A stretch of DNA of 64,000 bases from Rhizobium tibeticum (GCF_900110205.1 NZ_FOCV01000012.1:124001-188000); one strand, 5' to 3'. Positions 50,708 through 58,937 are shown, counted from the first letter of the stretch. Notes: generated from the sequence alone by a model not told the origin. Numbers and translations are program-made.

Positions 50708-51044
50708 CTAGGCGAGTGCGATGACGTCGGTATCCAGTTGCCATTTTGCGAGGGACCGTGCGAAACTTGCCCTTCGGTAGATGAACCATGGTGATGTGGG
50801 AAGGTGAGCCTCTGCCAATCACTGGCGCGCCGAGGTAAGGCAATTTTGTACTCCCAGTACTCTCCTTCGCCCCATCGATCAGCATCTGCAGATCGCCTTG
50901 CGAAATACCGAGAAACTCGCGAATTCGATCGACGAACTGCTGCCGTGGGACACCGCCAGTTTTGCACGTGTGGAAAGCCTGCTGCGACCACCTGAATTCG
51001 CGGGCAAGCTCGCGCTCTGAATCAGAGAAGACGGGAAAAACGAA
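50708..51044 (-). pseudogene. Remnant of a LexA/C1-like regulator
   Basis: The frame opens without a start and reads FVFPVFSDSERELAREFRWS, QQAFHTCKTGGVPRQQFVDR, IREFLGISQGDLQMLIDGAK, then STKLPYLGAPVIGRGSPSHI. This is the linker region of a phage-repressor-like protein. The expected continuation WQLDTDVIALA, like a peptidase-domain strand, is in another frame from about 50745 and soon stops at 50708. The 5' end is missing and a base is lost or gained near 50748. Confidence 0.6.
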
Positions 51045-51093
51045 GGTACCCCGGCTTATAGTCGGGAGGCAGCTTTTCTGTTTACCTGATGCT

Positions 51094-52881
51094 TTACTGG
51101 AATAGTTTCAAAACGGCGCCGGGAGCGCTGTTCGCGATGGAAAGCGACTGAACTGCCAACTGCTGTTGCGTTTGTAGCGCTGTAAGCCTGGATGACTCCT
51201 CTTCCATGTCCGCATCAACCAGCCTGCCAATCCCGACCGAAATGTCGTCGAACAGGTTGTTCGCGAATTCGGTCTGGATCTCGATGTGGTTTTTCAGGGA
51301 ACCGAGGGTGGCCGCCCCATCGATGACCCGCCCGAGCATGCTCTCGACGCTGGCGAGATAGGCACTCACCATGCCGGGATTCTTTTCGACGTCGACGGCC
51401 TTCAAGCCGCTCATCGGCAACGGCTCGATGTTCACGATCATATTCGTGAAGCCTATCTTGGTCTTTCCGCCGTTCAACCGATCGTCCAGAGGATCTGATC
51501 TTACGAGAACTTGCGACCCGTTGGCTTCGATTATGGTGTTGGGACGGGTGATCAGCGCTTTCAGGACCGTCACCATGTCATCGGCCGTGTTGATCCAGCC
51601 GTCCGTCGTCCCGAGGATGGAATTGATTGTCGCGCGATCGATGGTTTGGGTTTCGGTCGCCTCGCCGTTCACGCCGAAGGTGAAATCCAAGGACACGTCG
51701 CGGTAGATTTTGAAGGGCGTGAAATCAAGCGTCATGGTCGAACCAAGACCGCCGTATGCGTTGGCGTTCTCGAGCGTACCAGCGTTCAAAGTCGAGCTAA
51801 AATTAGTGAGCTGGACCTGAGAACCGTTAAGCCCAGATTGCTCAGTCGTAGTGATAAAGTATTCTACAGGGTCGGGGTAAGCAGGAGCGCCTATAGGATA
51901 GTGCCAGAAAGGGGTGGCTAAGACATCCGTGCCTATCCCCGCGCCAGCAAACGCCGCGTTCAACACTTTGGACATCTCGGTTGCATTGCTGATGGACGCT
52001 TTTCCTAGTTGCGAGATAACCAAAGCTTGATTCACGGTGACGCCAACAGGTTCGCCCGGATTTAGAGGGGCGGACAATCCTTGTGATGGGTTGTCGCCGT
52101 CGAGAGTAATATCAAACGTTATTTTGTCGGTACTGGAAAATAGCATGGCGTCGGGAATCGACTGACCGGAAGTGATGTGAAGAGGCAGAGAATTTGAAAT
52201 CCTTGCGGCGAAGCCGGACAATATGTGGTCTGCAAGATAGTCATTCGTGATGTCGGTGGTGACATAGTTCTCGCCTCTCATGCCGCCGATGGTGAGCGGA
52301 CTGCGCGGATCACCGTCGAGGATTCCGCCGCCCTCCTTGTTGTAGAGCGAGGTCATGATCTGGTCGAGGGACATCATGTCGACCTTCACCGTGCCGGCGG
52401 CGTTCCGCACGAATGACGATACAAGGCTGGCGGATCGATCCTTCGGGTCCGCTTCATAGAGATCGTGGATATCGGTGTTTAGCCAGTTCACGCCGTTGAA
52501 GGAGGCCGAATTGGCTATGGTAATCGTCTGCTGGACCAGTTGCGCGATTTCGTCCTGGATTTTTGCCTTATCGACACCGTTCTCAGTCGCGGCAGCCAGT
52601 TTCGCCTTGATCTGGCTCAACACGGTTCCTGTCTGCTCCATCGCCTCGTAAGCAGTATCAACCTCGGCCGCTGCCAGTCCCAACGCATCCGACACGGCCG
52701 CAACCGCCGCCCGGTCCGACCGCATCGTCGTGGCAATCGACCAGTAGGCTGAGTTATCGGAAGCTTTTTCGACCCGCAGACCCGTTGAAACACGGGTTTG
52801 AGTGTCTTGCAGCTTAGAGTTAACCGATCTCAACGTTTGAAGCGCGACAGCCGCTGACGTGTTGGTAATGAGCGAGGTCAT
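51094..52881 (-). CDS. Flagellin, unusually long and isolated
   Basis: A 595-residue flagellin. The N-terminal D0/D1 helices are typical of rhizobia (MTSLITNTSAAVALQTLRSV, STGLRVEKASDNSAYWSIAT). The C-terminal D1/D0 is also intact (QTEFANNLFDDISVGIGRLV, QQLAVQSLSIANSAPGAVL). Rhizobial flagellins are usually about 300-430 residues; the extra is a ~200-residue insertion in the surface-exposed middle (about 170-480). No other flagellar gene is in the window. AGGCG lies 7 bases before ATG 52881. It may be an orphan filament variant. Confidence 0.93.
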   Translation of the reverse strand: MTSLITNTSAAVALQTLRSVNSKLQDTQTRVSTGLRVEKASDNSAYWSIATTMRSDRAAVAAVSDALGLAAAEVDTAYEAMEQTGTVLSQIKAKLAAATENGVDKAKIQDEIAQLVQQTITIANSASFNGVNWLNTDIHDLYEADPKDRSASLVSSFVRNAAGTVKVDMMSLDQIMTSLYNKEGGGILDGDPRSPLTIGGMRGENYVTTDITNDYLADHILSGFAARISNSLPLHITSGQSIPDAMLFSSTDKITFDITLDGDNPSQGLSAPLNPGEPVGVTVNQALVISQLGKASISNATEMSKVLNAAFAGAGIGTDVLATPFWHYPIGAPAYPDPVEYFITTTEQSGLNGSQVQLTNFSSTLNAGTLENANAYGGLGSTMTLDFTPFKIYRDVSLDFTFGVNGEATETQTIDRATINSILGTTDGWINTADDMVTVLKALITRPNTIIEANGSQVLVRSDPLDDRLNGGKTKIGFTNMIVNIEPLPMSGLKAVDVEKNPGMVSAYLASVESMLGRVIDGAATLGSLKNHIEIQTEFANNLFDDISVGIGRLVDADMEEESSRLTALQTQQQLAVQSLSIANSAPGAVLKLFQ

Positions 52882-53069
52882 AAAACGCCTAAATTTAAAA
52901 CTTCAGATGGCACAGAAATGGAATCAGCGATGCATCATGCAGCCTATGGGTGCCAAGGTAGGTATTCCATGGTTAACAAACGGTGGCGGTTAAACGAGAA
53001 ATCTGATGGCGCCTCACAACTTGTAGGTTGTTGATGTCATCATGTCGGCAGAGCCGGACGGGGCTGCAC

Positions 53070-53347
53070 CTAGCGACCGTGCAGCTTCTTCAGTTTCTCA
53101 TAGGTCTCTTCCACCAGCCGAGATGCCTCGCGTGCGTTCGGCCCCATCCGTGGTGTGGCATGATGGTTTGACGCTGCCAAGGGATGTGGTTGATTGCCCA
53201 GATCCATTCGCCCTTTTTCGAGCTGGTGAGATCCTCCAGGATTCGGCCGAACTGCAAATCGCCATCCCACGAGGCAAAATCCTGATGGCCTTCACCCGGC
53301 CATGTTTCTCGCCAGCGATATTTCGGTTTGTATTCGGGCGTGCGCAA
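53070..53347 (-). pseudogene. Conserved hypothetical, copy 1, frameshifted
   Basis: The conserved core reads LRTPEYKPKYRWRETWPGEG, HQDFASWDGDLQFGRILEDL, then INHIPWQRQTIMPHHG. The C-terminal helix (REASRLVEETYEKLKKLHGR) is in a different frame, so a base was lost or gained near 53150. A TTG (53347) stands where a start is expected. A near-intact relative is at 59259-59582 and a shorter fragment at 54410-54505. Confidence 0.6.
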
Positions 53348-53832
53348 TACGGACCTGGAAGATGTTGCCGACAGCCGCGCGTCGATGTTTTGGATTTCGC
53401 TCCGGCCGAGCGTCAACAGACGGCGCGACTTGGCAGCAGCGTAAAGTCGATATCCAGCAGCCGGAGCGATGAAACCGTCGTTCGTGATCGAAAGGGAAGC
53501 CCTTTCGGGTTTGGGTGGGGCAACGGCTTCCCTTCTCGTTCCACTCACCCGAGACAGAACAATCAAAGAGTACGCCAATCCGCCGGATCACCAGTCGGAC
53601 CTAAGTCCGAAGAAGAAAATCGAGGGGGAGGTTCGGCAGCTAGGCGTACGCGCAGGGGATCGCTGTCGAGAACCTGGCCCCTCAACCCGTCCTGCCGTGG
53701 CGACAGGACACCAGTGAGACTTCAGGCGCGCTTTGAGGAGAGTTTACCCGACGTCCCAAGAGTGCCAAAGACGGGGATCATTGGCACAACAGCCATCATA
53801 CGCTCATGGCAGCGGGTTGGGGAGAGAATTCG
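53348..53832. other. Gene-free stretch
   Basis: About 485 bases in which open frames exist on both strands but none has a recognisable protein or ribosome site. I see no tRNA or strong terminator. Confidence 0.45.
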
Positions 53833-54038
53833 TCACGGCACGTCGACGTGCGGAGCGTCAAAATAGGACTGCAGCTCCTCCTCAAGCTGAACGCAGATTT
53901 GCTCGTCTCTAGGAGCATCTTGTTGCCACCCTCAGCGCACAACTTGTCGCGGAACCTGACGGCGTCGCCATAGTTCTCGATATCTTCGGTCCACCAGTGT
54001 GCAATATAGGCATAGGGACGAAGATGTGGGCAGCGCAT
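53833..54038 (-). pseudogene. Small hypothetical gene, probably frameshifted
   Basis: From ATG 54038 the frame reads MRCPHLRPYAYIAHWWTEDI, ENYGDAVRFRDKLCAEG. A second frame then gives QQDAPRDEQICVQLEEELQS, YFDAPHVDVP and a stop at 53833. Joined by a one-base change near 53925 it would be about 68 residues. No family recognised. Confidence 0.35.
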
Positions 54039-54259
54039 GAAAAGAGCCGCCAGTCCACAGCGAAAGCTGTCGAAACGTAGGTCTTATGTTCAAAGCCATC
54101 ACGAATGAGGCCCTGCGACCGGGGGGACGCAGAGCCTCAGACATCTGAGCTTGATGTCGATGCGCCGACATCGTCGGGTAAAACGCCGCTATCGGGGATT
54201 CGTTCCTGCGCCACCACGGAGTGAAGGTTCCTGGTACCTCCACTGCAATCGACTGCTGC

Positions 54260-54295
54260 AAAAAAGAACCCCCGCTGTCGCGGTTGCGAGGGTCC
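54260..54295 (-). terminator. Terminator-like hairpin (minus strand)
   Basis: On the minus strand a stem of about 9-10 bp (GGACCCTCGC with GCGGGGGTTC, imperfect) is followed by TTTTTT. It suggests a minus-strand transcript from above 54300, although only a gene fragment (54410-54505) remains there. Confidence 0.45.
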
Positions 54296-54409
54296 GAGTC
54301 GAGAGTCGACCTTGAGGGGTTTCAAATCTCAAGGCCAGCGGTTAACGCCCGACACTGCAATTCGTTCCCGCTCGCGCAGGTGATCAAGGCCCCTAGCGAT
54401 AGTGCAACT

Positions 54410-54505
54410 ATTTCACCTTCTCGTAGGTCCCTTCCACCAGCGAGACGCATCATGTGGCGTCGGTGCCCATCCGTGGTGGGATATGATGTGTCGCTGCCAG
54501 GAGAC
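54410..54505 (-). pseudogene. Conserved hypothetical, copy 3, short fragment
   Basis: About 95 bases resemble the 3' part of the copies at 53070 and 59259: the segment encoding ATTCC-CACCAG-type Trp/Lys-rich helix and the HHG stretch around CATCCGTGGTG. The 5' half is absent. Recognised by nucleotide similarity only. Confidence 0.5.
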
Positions 54506-54769
54506 GCCGAACGATAGCCATCATAAAGCCCATTTGGGGTTCGGACAGGCCCTGCGACATAGGTTCTCCGACAGCGTGTTCGAACGGGTAATCATACCAT
54601 ATCTTGAATTTGGGAAATTTCACGTTTTGCGAACATCGCCGACCTTCGCATCGACAGGAAACATTGGCCATGTCCGAAGCCGCGAAGATAAAACCGTAAT
54701 CAATTCGGGTTAGCACATACTTCTTTTGGAGTCGCCCATGCCGTTGCGTTGCTGTCATTGAACGGTCGC

Positions 54770-54796
54770 AAAAAAGCCCCGCGGTATGGGCGGGGC
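54770..54796 (-). terminator. Rho-independent terminator (minus strand)
   Basis: GCCCCGC (54776-54782) and GCGGGGC (54790-54796) form a 7-bp stem. On the minus strand it is followed by TTTTTT (54775-54770). It lies 64 bases beyond the stop of the 54860-55105 gene, for which it is the likely terminator. Confidence 0.8.
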
Positions 54797-54859
54797 AAGG
54801 TCAGAGCTCCTGAGTGCTCACGTCCAGAAGGCCGCGAGCGAAGCGCAAAACGCGGTGGG

Positions 54860-55105
54860 CTATGGCTTGGTTCCATCTCGGTCGAGGTCGAGGCCTCGTG
54901 CGGCATCGACGATATGCTTCAGGTGGCCAACGTCGCGCACGCCCTGCTGATAAAGCTCGATGGTGATTGCGGCAATGCGATCCGCCTCCTCGGAGCCAGG
55001 CTCTATTTCGAACTCTTCGCAAATGGCATCTAGAACTACGTGGCATTTGCGTAGGTCGTCAGAATCCAGGGGCGCATCGTGGCGACTGAAGTGCTTGCGA
55101 GACAT
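54860..55105 (-). CDS. Small conserved hypothetical protein
   Basis: An 81-residue soluble protein (MSRKHFSRHDAPLDSDDLRK, VLDAICEEFEIEPGSEEADR, IAAITIELYQQGVRDVGHLK). I recognise it as a rhizobial conserved hypothetical with no known role. ATG 55105 is chosen because GGAGG stands eight bases upstream; the frame is open to 55141. It has its own terminator. Confidence 0.72.
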   Translation of the reverse strand: MSRKHFSRHDAPLDSDDLRKCHVVLDAICEEFEIEPGSEEADRIAAITIELYQQGVRDVGHLKHIVDAARGLDLDRDGTKP

Positions 55106-55255
55106 CACAACATCCTCCATGAAGAACATCTCTCTTGCCATCCCTTGAGACCCCGCCAGAGCAGCGGGGCCAGAGCTGGGACATAGGAAGGGTCGAGGCG
55201 AATGCCTCTGGCGGCTAAATGCGATTGCCGGTCTTTTGTTCCAGCTTCGTCACAT

Positions 55256-55561
55256 TCAGAAATGTCGATGAACGGTTGGCGAAAAACGTTCGCCGTTCGA
55301 CCGCCTTTTACCGCCCCGAACAGCAAGGCCTGCCTCCAGGCATGCCGCGAGGAAGAGCTCTTTGCTTACTGCTGGAGGGGTTTGTCGCCGAAGGGCATTC
55401 CGACAGCTGATTACGGCTGCATCGTGATAAGCACCGCGGGCTTTGGGCCATTCGTTTTCGAGAAAGTCCAGGGTATCGTGGATACTCTCGAAAGACTTTT
55501 CAGCGCCATTCTGAAGTCGAACATTTACAGGGGTGTTCCAAAGGACATCCGGCGTCGGCAT
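55256..55561 (-). CDS. DUF982-family protein (2)
   Basis: A 101-residue DUF982 protein: VLWNTPVNVRLQNGAEKSFE, SIHDTLDFLENEWPKARGAY, then a Cys/Ala helix and VSKELFLAACLEAGLAVRGG. The Trp-Pro and AA.EAG positions match the family. GGAGGAAAGA immediately precedes ATG 55561. It is diverged from the other DUF982 gene at 48368. Function unknown; the family is expanded on rhizobial accessory replicons. Confidence 0.78.
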   Translation of the reverse strand: MPTPDVLWNTPVNVRLQNGAEKSFESIHDTLDFLENEWPKARGAYHDAAVISCRNALRRQTPPAVSKELFLAACLEAGLAVRGGKRRSNGERFSPTVHRHF

Positions 55562-55646
55562 TCTTTCCTCCTTAATCTACCAACGGCGATATTAGGAAAC
55601 TCTAATATTTGAGGCGCACGCGTGCAAGGGTAGGATCGGTGCCAAA

Positions 55647-55681
55647 GAAAAAGGCCGGCACGTCCTCGGCGCCGACCTTTT
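55647..55681. terminator. Bidirectional terminator-like hairpin
   Basis: AAAAAGGCCGGC and GCCGACCTTTTT form a stem with one mismatch and an 11-base loop, with A-run and T-run on either side. It lies upstream of the DUF982 gene, so it would end minus-strand transcripts arriving from above 55690. Confidence 0.65.
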
Positions 55682-56166
55682 TAATCTGCCTCAACAACAA
55701 CTGCCAGTTCATCCGTGGTCAGCCGTCAGAAACATGATGGGTTCAGTGTAATCCAAGTCGCGGAGCCGTCAAGCGTCGCTTACGGAGCAAGGCGCCACCA
55801 CTTCACGATGCGCTGCGCCCTCCGCTTTGGCCTCGTCTGTCTGGTTTTGACGTTTTGGTCCGGTCCCTCTTCCACACGCCCAGCCGCTCCAAGCCATCTG
55901 GTGCCGCCACATTGAATCCGGCCGTTATGCCGAAATACGCATCGTAAAACTTCTGCCAGGGTCGAGCGGCTCGGGGAAGCGAGCGTGGTATCGAGGGGGA
56001 TTTGAACGTGGGATTTAACCATGCGGCACCACACTGCTTGAGACGATGCCGTCGGCAGTAGCGCCGAAAGCTACAACTGTCCGGTGGCGGCGGATCACAT
56101 GCGGATTGGTTGGCCGCGAAAAGACGCTGGGCGAGTTGGGGAGGGGCGGTCAAGTGTTCGTGAATG
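55682..56166. other. Gene-free stretch
   Basis: About 485 bases. Minus-strand frames (for example around 55840-56030) read partly protein-like but have no start or family. No credible gene is called. Confidence 0.4.
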
Positions 56167-56197
56167 CCCTCGCATCTGCTTGATGGCGCGGCATTTT
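56167..56197 (+). promoter_or_regulatory. Conserved element upstream of lipoprotein copy 3
   Basis: CCCTCGCATCTGCTTGATGG then CGCGGCATTTT, 71 bases before ATG 56238. It is preceded by GGGCGGTCAAGTGTTCGTGA, also shared with copy 2. Copies 2 and 3 agree at most positions in the element, well above the surrounding sequence. Confidence 0.6.
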
Positions 56198-56237
56198 CGC
56201 ATGGATGACGCAGAATACGGCGGTCGGGAGGAGTCAT

Positions 56238-56420
56238 ATGAGCAGATTTCAAGCAGTCCTCGCCGTCGGAATAATGATCAGTCTGGCCGCGATCACTTCA
56301 AGCTGTACGACAACGAGAGATCCAAATCCGCCTGATTTTCGTTATCAACCACGGAATTCCGTGAACCCCGCTTGCGCGGACGGCTTCAGGCCGACCAACG
56401 CGCTGTCGTGCAGTTATTGA
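56238..56420 (+). CDS. Small lipoprotein, paralogous family copy 3
   Basis: A 60-residue lipoprotein. It starts MSRFQAVLAVGIMISLAAI with lipobox ITSSC (Cys23), has a Pro-rich middle (RDPNPPDFRYQPRNSVNP) and the conserved tail ACADGFRPTNALSCSY. GGGAGGAG precedes ATG 56238. Seen directly: the signal peptide and tail are more conserved than the middle across the three copies, as expected for functional constraint. Confidence 0.8.
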   Translation: MSRFQAVLAVGIMISLAAITSSCTTTRDPNPPDFRYQPRNSVNPACADGFRPTNALSCSY

Positions 56421-56509
56421 CTGGCTTGGACTATTCTTCCGTCACTGGGGGTCCCATGCGGATTGGGACTGCGATCGGAAGCCAGATATGGCGGCTCTCG
56501 GGCCGCCCT

Positions 56510-56653
56510 TCAGATCAAAAATCGAAGGCCTTGTTGTCCTTGGTGTAGCTTCTGCGGGAACTCTTCTTCCCAAGGGTCGAAGAATTTCTCGCTCTCCGGC
56601 AGCGGTGCGCGTGCAGGCAGTTCATCGCTTTTCTGATTTTCAGAATCGCGCAT
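56510..56653 (-). CDS. Small acidic hypothetical protein, 47 residues
   Basis: ATG 56653 follows AGAGGTAAAGAT. The product (MRDSENQKSDELPARAPLPE, then KFFDPWEEEFPQKLHQGQQG) is acidic and Pro-rich with a FFDPWEEEFP motif. It looks like a real small protein by composition and ribosome site; no function known. Confidence 0.5.
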   Translation of the reverse strand: MRDSENQKSDELPARAPLPESEKFFDPWEEEFPQKLHQGQQGLRFLI

Positions 56654-56958
56654 ATCTTTACCTCTGAGCGCCCAACTAACCAAGTGAATGACCGAAGTCT
56701 ACTTTAGGTCGAGCACTTATCTGTGGACGTTGAGAGATTGCGTGAGCGGCCTTTGATCGCGATGAGCGCTCAATCAACCACAGGAAAAATTCTTGAATCT
56801 CATCACGGACGTTCGCTGGGATGCTTCGTCACGCCTGGTCGCTGCGTCTATCGCAAAGAGCAAAAGGGGTTCGACGGCACTGCTCTCGCGTCGCTCGATG
56901 AGTAGGGTGAGGGCGGTCAGGTATGCAGGACGATCGACCGCAATCAACCACCGACCCG
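56654..56958. other. Gene-free stretch
   Basis: About 305 bases between two minus-strand small genes. It is moderately AT-rich at 56650-56720, probably promoter sequence for the 56510-56653 gene. Nothing else seen. Confidence 0.4.
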
Positions 56959-57261
56959 CTATTTAAAATGCCATTCTTTCGTCGGCCGGAGACAGGACGG
57001 ATTGTTGGCACCGATCTCCTTCATCGCCTTGGCCAGCGACCGAGCTGTCTCTTCAAGCGACCTGAGCTGTGAAGAGGTTACATCAATATGCTGGCCGGTT
57101 CTGTCGTCGATATTCAGCCAACGCTTCGTCCCATTCCTCGTTTCAACGATGAGTTCGAGACACTTGTCGTATTCGCCCTTAAGTACAACTTTAAGATCCC
57201 CCACGACCCCAACTCCTGACGCCAACTGATAGCTACCCGACTGCAACTTAACCGATTGCAC
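56959..57261 (-). CDS. Hypothetical protein, about 100 residues
   Basis: The frame starts at GTG 57261 (QSVKLQSGSYQLASGVGVVG, DLKVVLKGEYDKCLELIVET) and ends LAKAMKEIGANNPSCLRPT. The middle has beta-strand-like alternation and the C-terminal part is helical. No family is recognised, and no strong ribosome site supports the GTG; the true start could be a few codons inside. Confidence 0.5.
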   Translation of the reverse strand: MQSVKLQSGSYQLASGVGVVGDLKVVLKGEYDKCLELIVETRNGTKRWLNIDDRTGQHIDVTSSQLRSLEETARSLAKAMKEIGANNPSCLRPTKEWHFK

Positions 57262-57350
57262 ACGGGCAAGGGCGGAAGCAAGTCAAGATTGAATATGAAC
57301 GATGGGTCATTTTTGGGTGTTAGCGCCAGAGGCCATGCGGCTGGCCCGGT

Positions 57351-57610
57351 TTAACCGCCCGCGCCGGGAGGTGCGTCGTTCGTCAGGTACTCCTTGTACT
57401 GGACGGTCTCGTTAGTATCTACGTCGATCGGGGCGCCGGTGGGCTGCGTCAGACGGGCGCCAGGGCCCCCAGAGCCAGAATAGGTGCCGTCGAGGAAGGT
57501 GATGCCGGCGGCTTGTAGCGCGGTAATCACCGCGGCAACATTGTTCTTCATACCTTCAACGGCACCTTCACTTGCCTCCATCCGACGCAATGTGGATGCC
57601 GACACTTTTG
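57351..57610 (-). pseudogene. Truncated XRE-family regulator (C-terminal part)
   Basis: The segment VSASTLRRMEASEGAVEGMK, AVITALQAAGITFLDGTYSG, GGPGARLTQPTG matches the second half of small XRE/Cro-type regulators, including the recognition-helix start and the conserved AGITF...GGPGARL ending. The N-terminal helix-turn-helix half is missing: upstream of about 57610 the sequence is an HNH fragment in the opposite direction. Confidence 0.65.
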
Positions 57611-57855
57611 CTCGTTGCTGCTGCTGCGACCGACCGATGATGTTTGGCCTCACGCCAGCCGAACGGATCCGACCAGACGCCGCCACGCTCGAGCACCTAC
57701 GGGTGGGGCGGAGGAGGGGATGGAGCCATCGGGACAACCTCGCCGCGGCATGCCGTGAGTGCAATGGGTTGCGCGGATCAGCGATCGACTGGTTGATCTT
57801 TAAGTCCTATCGGCTTGCGGAGCTCTGGGATCTCATTACACCACGAAAGCTTTAG
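57611..57855 (+). pseudogene. HNH-endonuclease-like fragment
   Basis: The plus frame reads ARCCCCDRPMMFGL, ATLEHLRVGRRRGWSHRDNL, AAACRECNGLRGS, then IDWLIFKSYRLAELWDL. It has the two CxxC-type pairs and the EHL/NL core of an HNH domain. The 5' end abuts the truncated XRE gene, so no natural start remains. A hairpin follows directly after the stop. Confidence 0.6.
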
Positions 57856-57899
57856 GCACGACATGCGCGGCGGCCGCCATGATGGCGCGCCTCTTTTAA
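57853..57899 (+). terminator. Hairpin terminator, repeated at 60179
   Basis: TAGGCACGACATGCGCGGCG then GCCGCCATGATGGCGCGCCT forms a GC-rich hairpin ending in CTTTTA. Nearly the same sequence occurs at 60179-60226. It follows the HNH fragment stop directly. Confidence 0.55.
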
Positions 57900-58053
57900 G
57901 CGCCCTGGATCTGCATCGTGGGTGCCTGCCGTCATCGTCCAGAGAGCCGGCCGTTGCCGTCGTGTTAAGGCGAGTGTGCGCCGCGCGATGCCTTGACGTT
58001 CATTGTGGTTGGTCCCTTGACCTGGATCCAACCGTATTCGCCGGATGCGAAGG

Positions 58054-58560
58054 CTACGCCTGCGACACCGCAAAGTTGAGGGAGGGAACCTTTGGCCGCG
58101 AGCCTCGACGAGGAAGGAGCGTATCCGACAACGGTCCTGGCCGCTTATCAAAAAAACACCGCCCCATCATCAATTCTTGCTCCGCTGTGCTTTCGCGAGA
58201 GCTTCGTCGAGCCAGCTTGTCAGGCGAAATGAGAAACTGCGGGGTCAAATCTTCACTTCGCTTGACACAGCTGTCGTGCACTATCATAGGGCCGCAGCGT
58301 GGGTAGTAGCACGTCCTAAACTCGTAGGTGAAGCGGCTCCGATCCATTCCTTCGAGCGACAAACCGGATAGCGAATAAGCCCCGGCCAAGCCGGAAAAAA
58401 GGCAGAGCAGAATAACCGCGTAAGTGAAGTGACGTGTTGTGAGCAATCGCACAGCTCCAAAGCGCAAGCTTACAGGAAGGCTGATTTTCGTTTCGTCACC
58501 AATTCTGTTAGAATGTCTTCGCAACCTGGTACTTATTCGCTTCCCAGGATCGGAGTTCAC
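58054..58560 (-). CDS. Small membrane-anchored hypothetical protein
   Basis: A frame of 168 residues from GTG 58560. It has a basic leader, one membrane segment (FTYAVILLCLFSGLAGAYSL, about residues 45-65) and then a Cys-containing soluble part (FRTCYYPRCGPMIVHDSC). It overlaps the 3' end of the preceding gene by 52 bases, so the start may lie further in. No family recognised. The presumed operon order is 58860, 58508, 58054. Confidence 0.5.
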   Translation of the reverse strand: MNSDPGKRISTRLRRHSNRIGDETKISLPVSLRFGAVRLLTTRHFTYAVILLCLFSGLAGAYSLSGLSLEGMDRSRFTYEFRTCYYPRCGPMIVHDSCVKRSEDLTPQFLISPDKLARRSSRESTAEQELMMGRCFFDKRPGPLSDTLLPRRGSRPKVPSLNFAVSQA

Positions 58561-58852
58561 CGGCTTCGCAAGTGTAGTTCTCGTCCGTTTCGTCCAGTCC
58601 TATGCCAATGCCGTCAATGTTCGGATCGTCGAAGGTGACGAGAATCCTCGACTTGGGAATTTTTCGCTCCTGAAAGTCCTTCAGTATGAAAGCGAGACAT
58701 CGAACGTTCTTCTTCGTGTTGCTGCGTTGGATGTGGCTCTCAATTTTGCGATTAATCTTGGAAAGCGGAAGCATGTTCGCCCGAACTGCTTCGGATAAAA
58801 GCAGCGCTGGCAAGGCCAGAATGAACATCCTTATCAAACGCAATTTCCTCAT
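58508..58852 (-). CDS. Small secreted hypothetical protein
   Basis: A 114-residue protein with a signal peptide (MRKLRLIRMFILALPALLLS, cleavage near AVRA-N). The mature part is basic, then mixed (NTKKNVRCLAFILKDFQERK, ILVTFDDPNIDGIGIGLDET), with two cysteines. No family recognised. It follows a tiny membrane ORF by eight bases. Confidence 0.55.
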   Translation of the reverse strand: MRKLRLIRMFILALPALLLSEAVRANMLPLSKINRKIESHIQRSNTKKNVRCLAFILKDFQERKIPKSRILVTFDDPNIDGIGIGLDETDENYTCEAGELRSWEANKYQVAKTF

Positions 58853-58859
58853 CTCAGAA

Positions 58860-58937
58860 TCACCAGTTCATCGCCCACCGGAGAAGCGCGCCAGCCACAA
58901 CCAATACCAATAGAACGTATAAAATTCGCGAAGTCAT
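58860..58937 (-). CDS. Tiny membrane peptide, 25 residues
   Basis: ATG 58937 to TGA 58860 encodes MTSRILYVLLVLVVAGALLR and WAMNW, a single hydrophobic helix with a polar start. The stop lies eight bases before the next gene. The ribosome site is weak (GGAT), so support is only position and hydrophobic pattern. Confidence 0.3.
   Translation of the reverse strand: MTSRILYVLLVLVVAGALLRWAMNW

Noticed and set aside
53042..53866. 274-codon plus-strand open frame
   Set aside because: Opposite to the conserved hypothetical copy 1, Arg/Pro/Ser-rich and without family resemblance.
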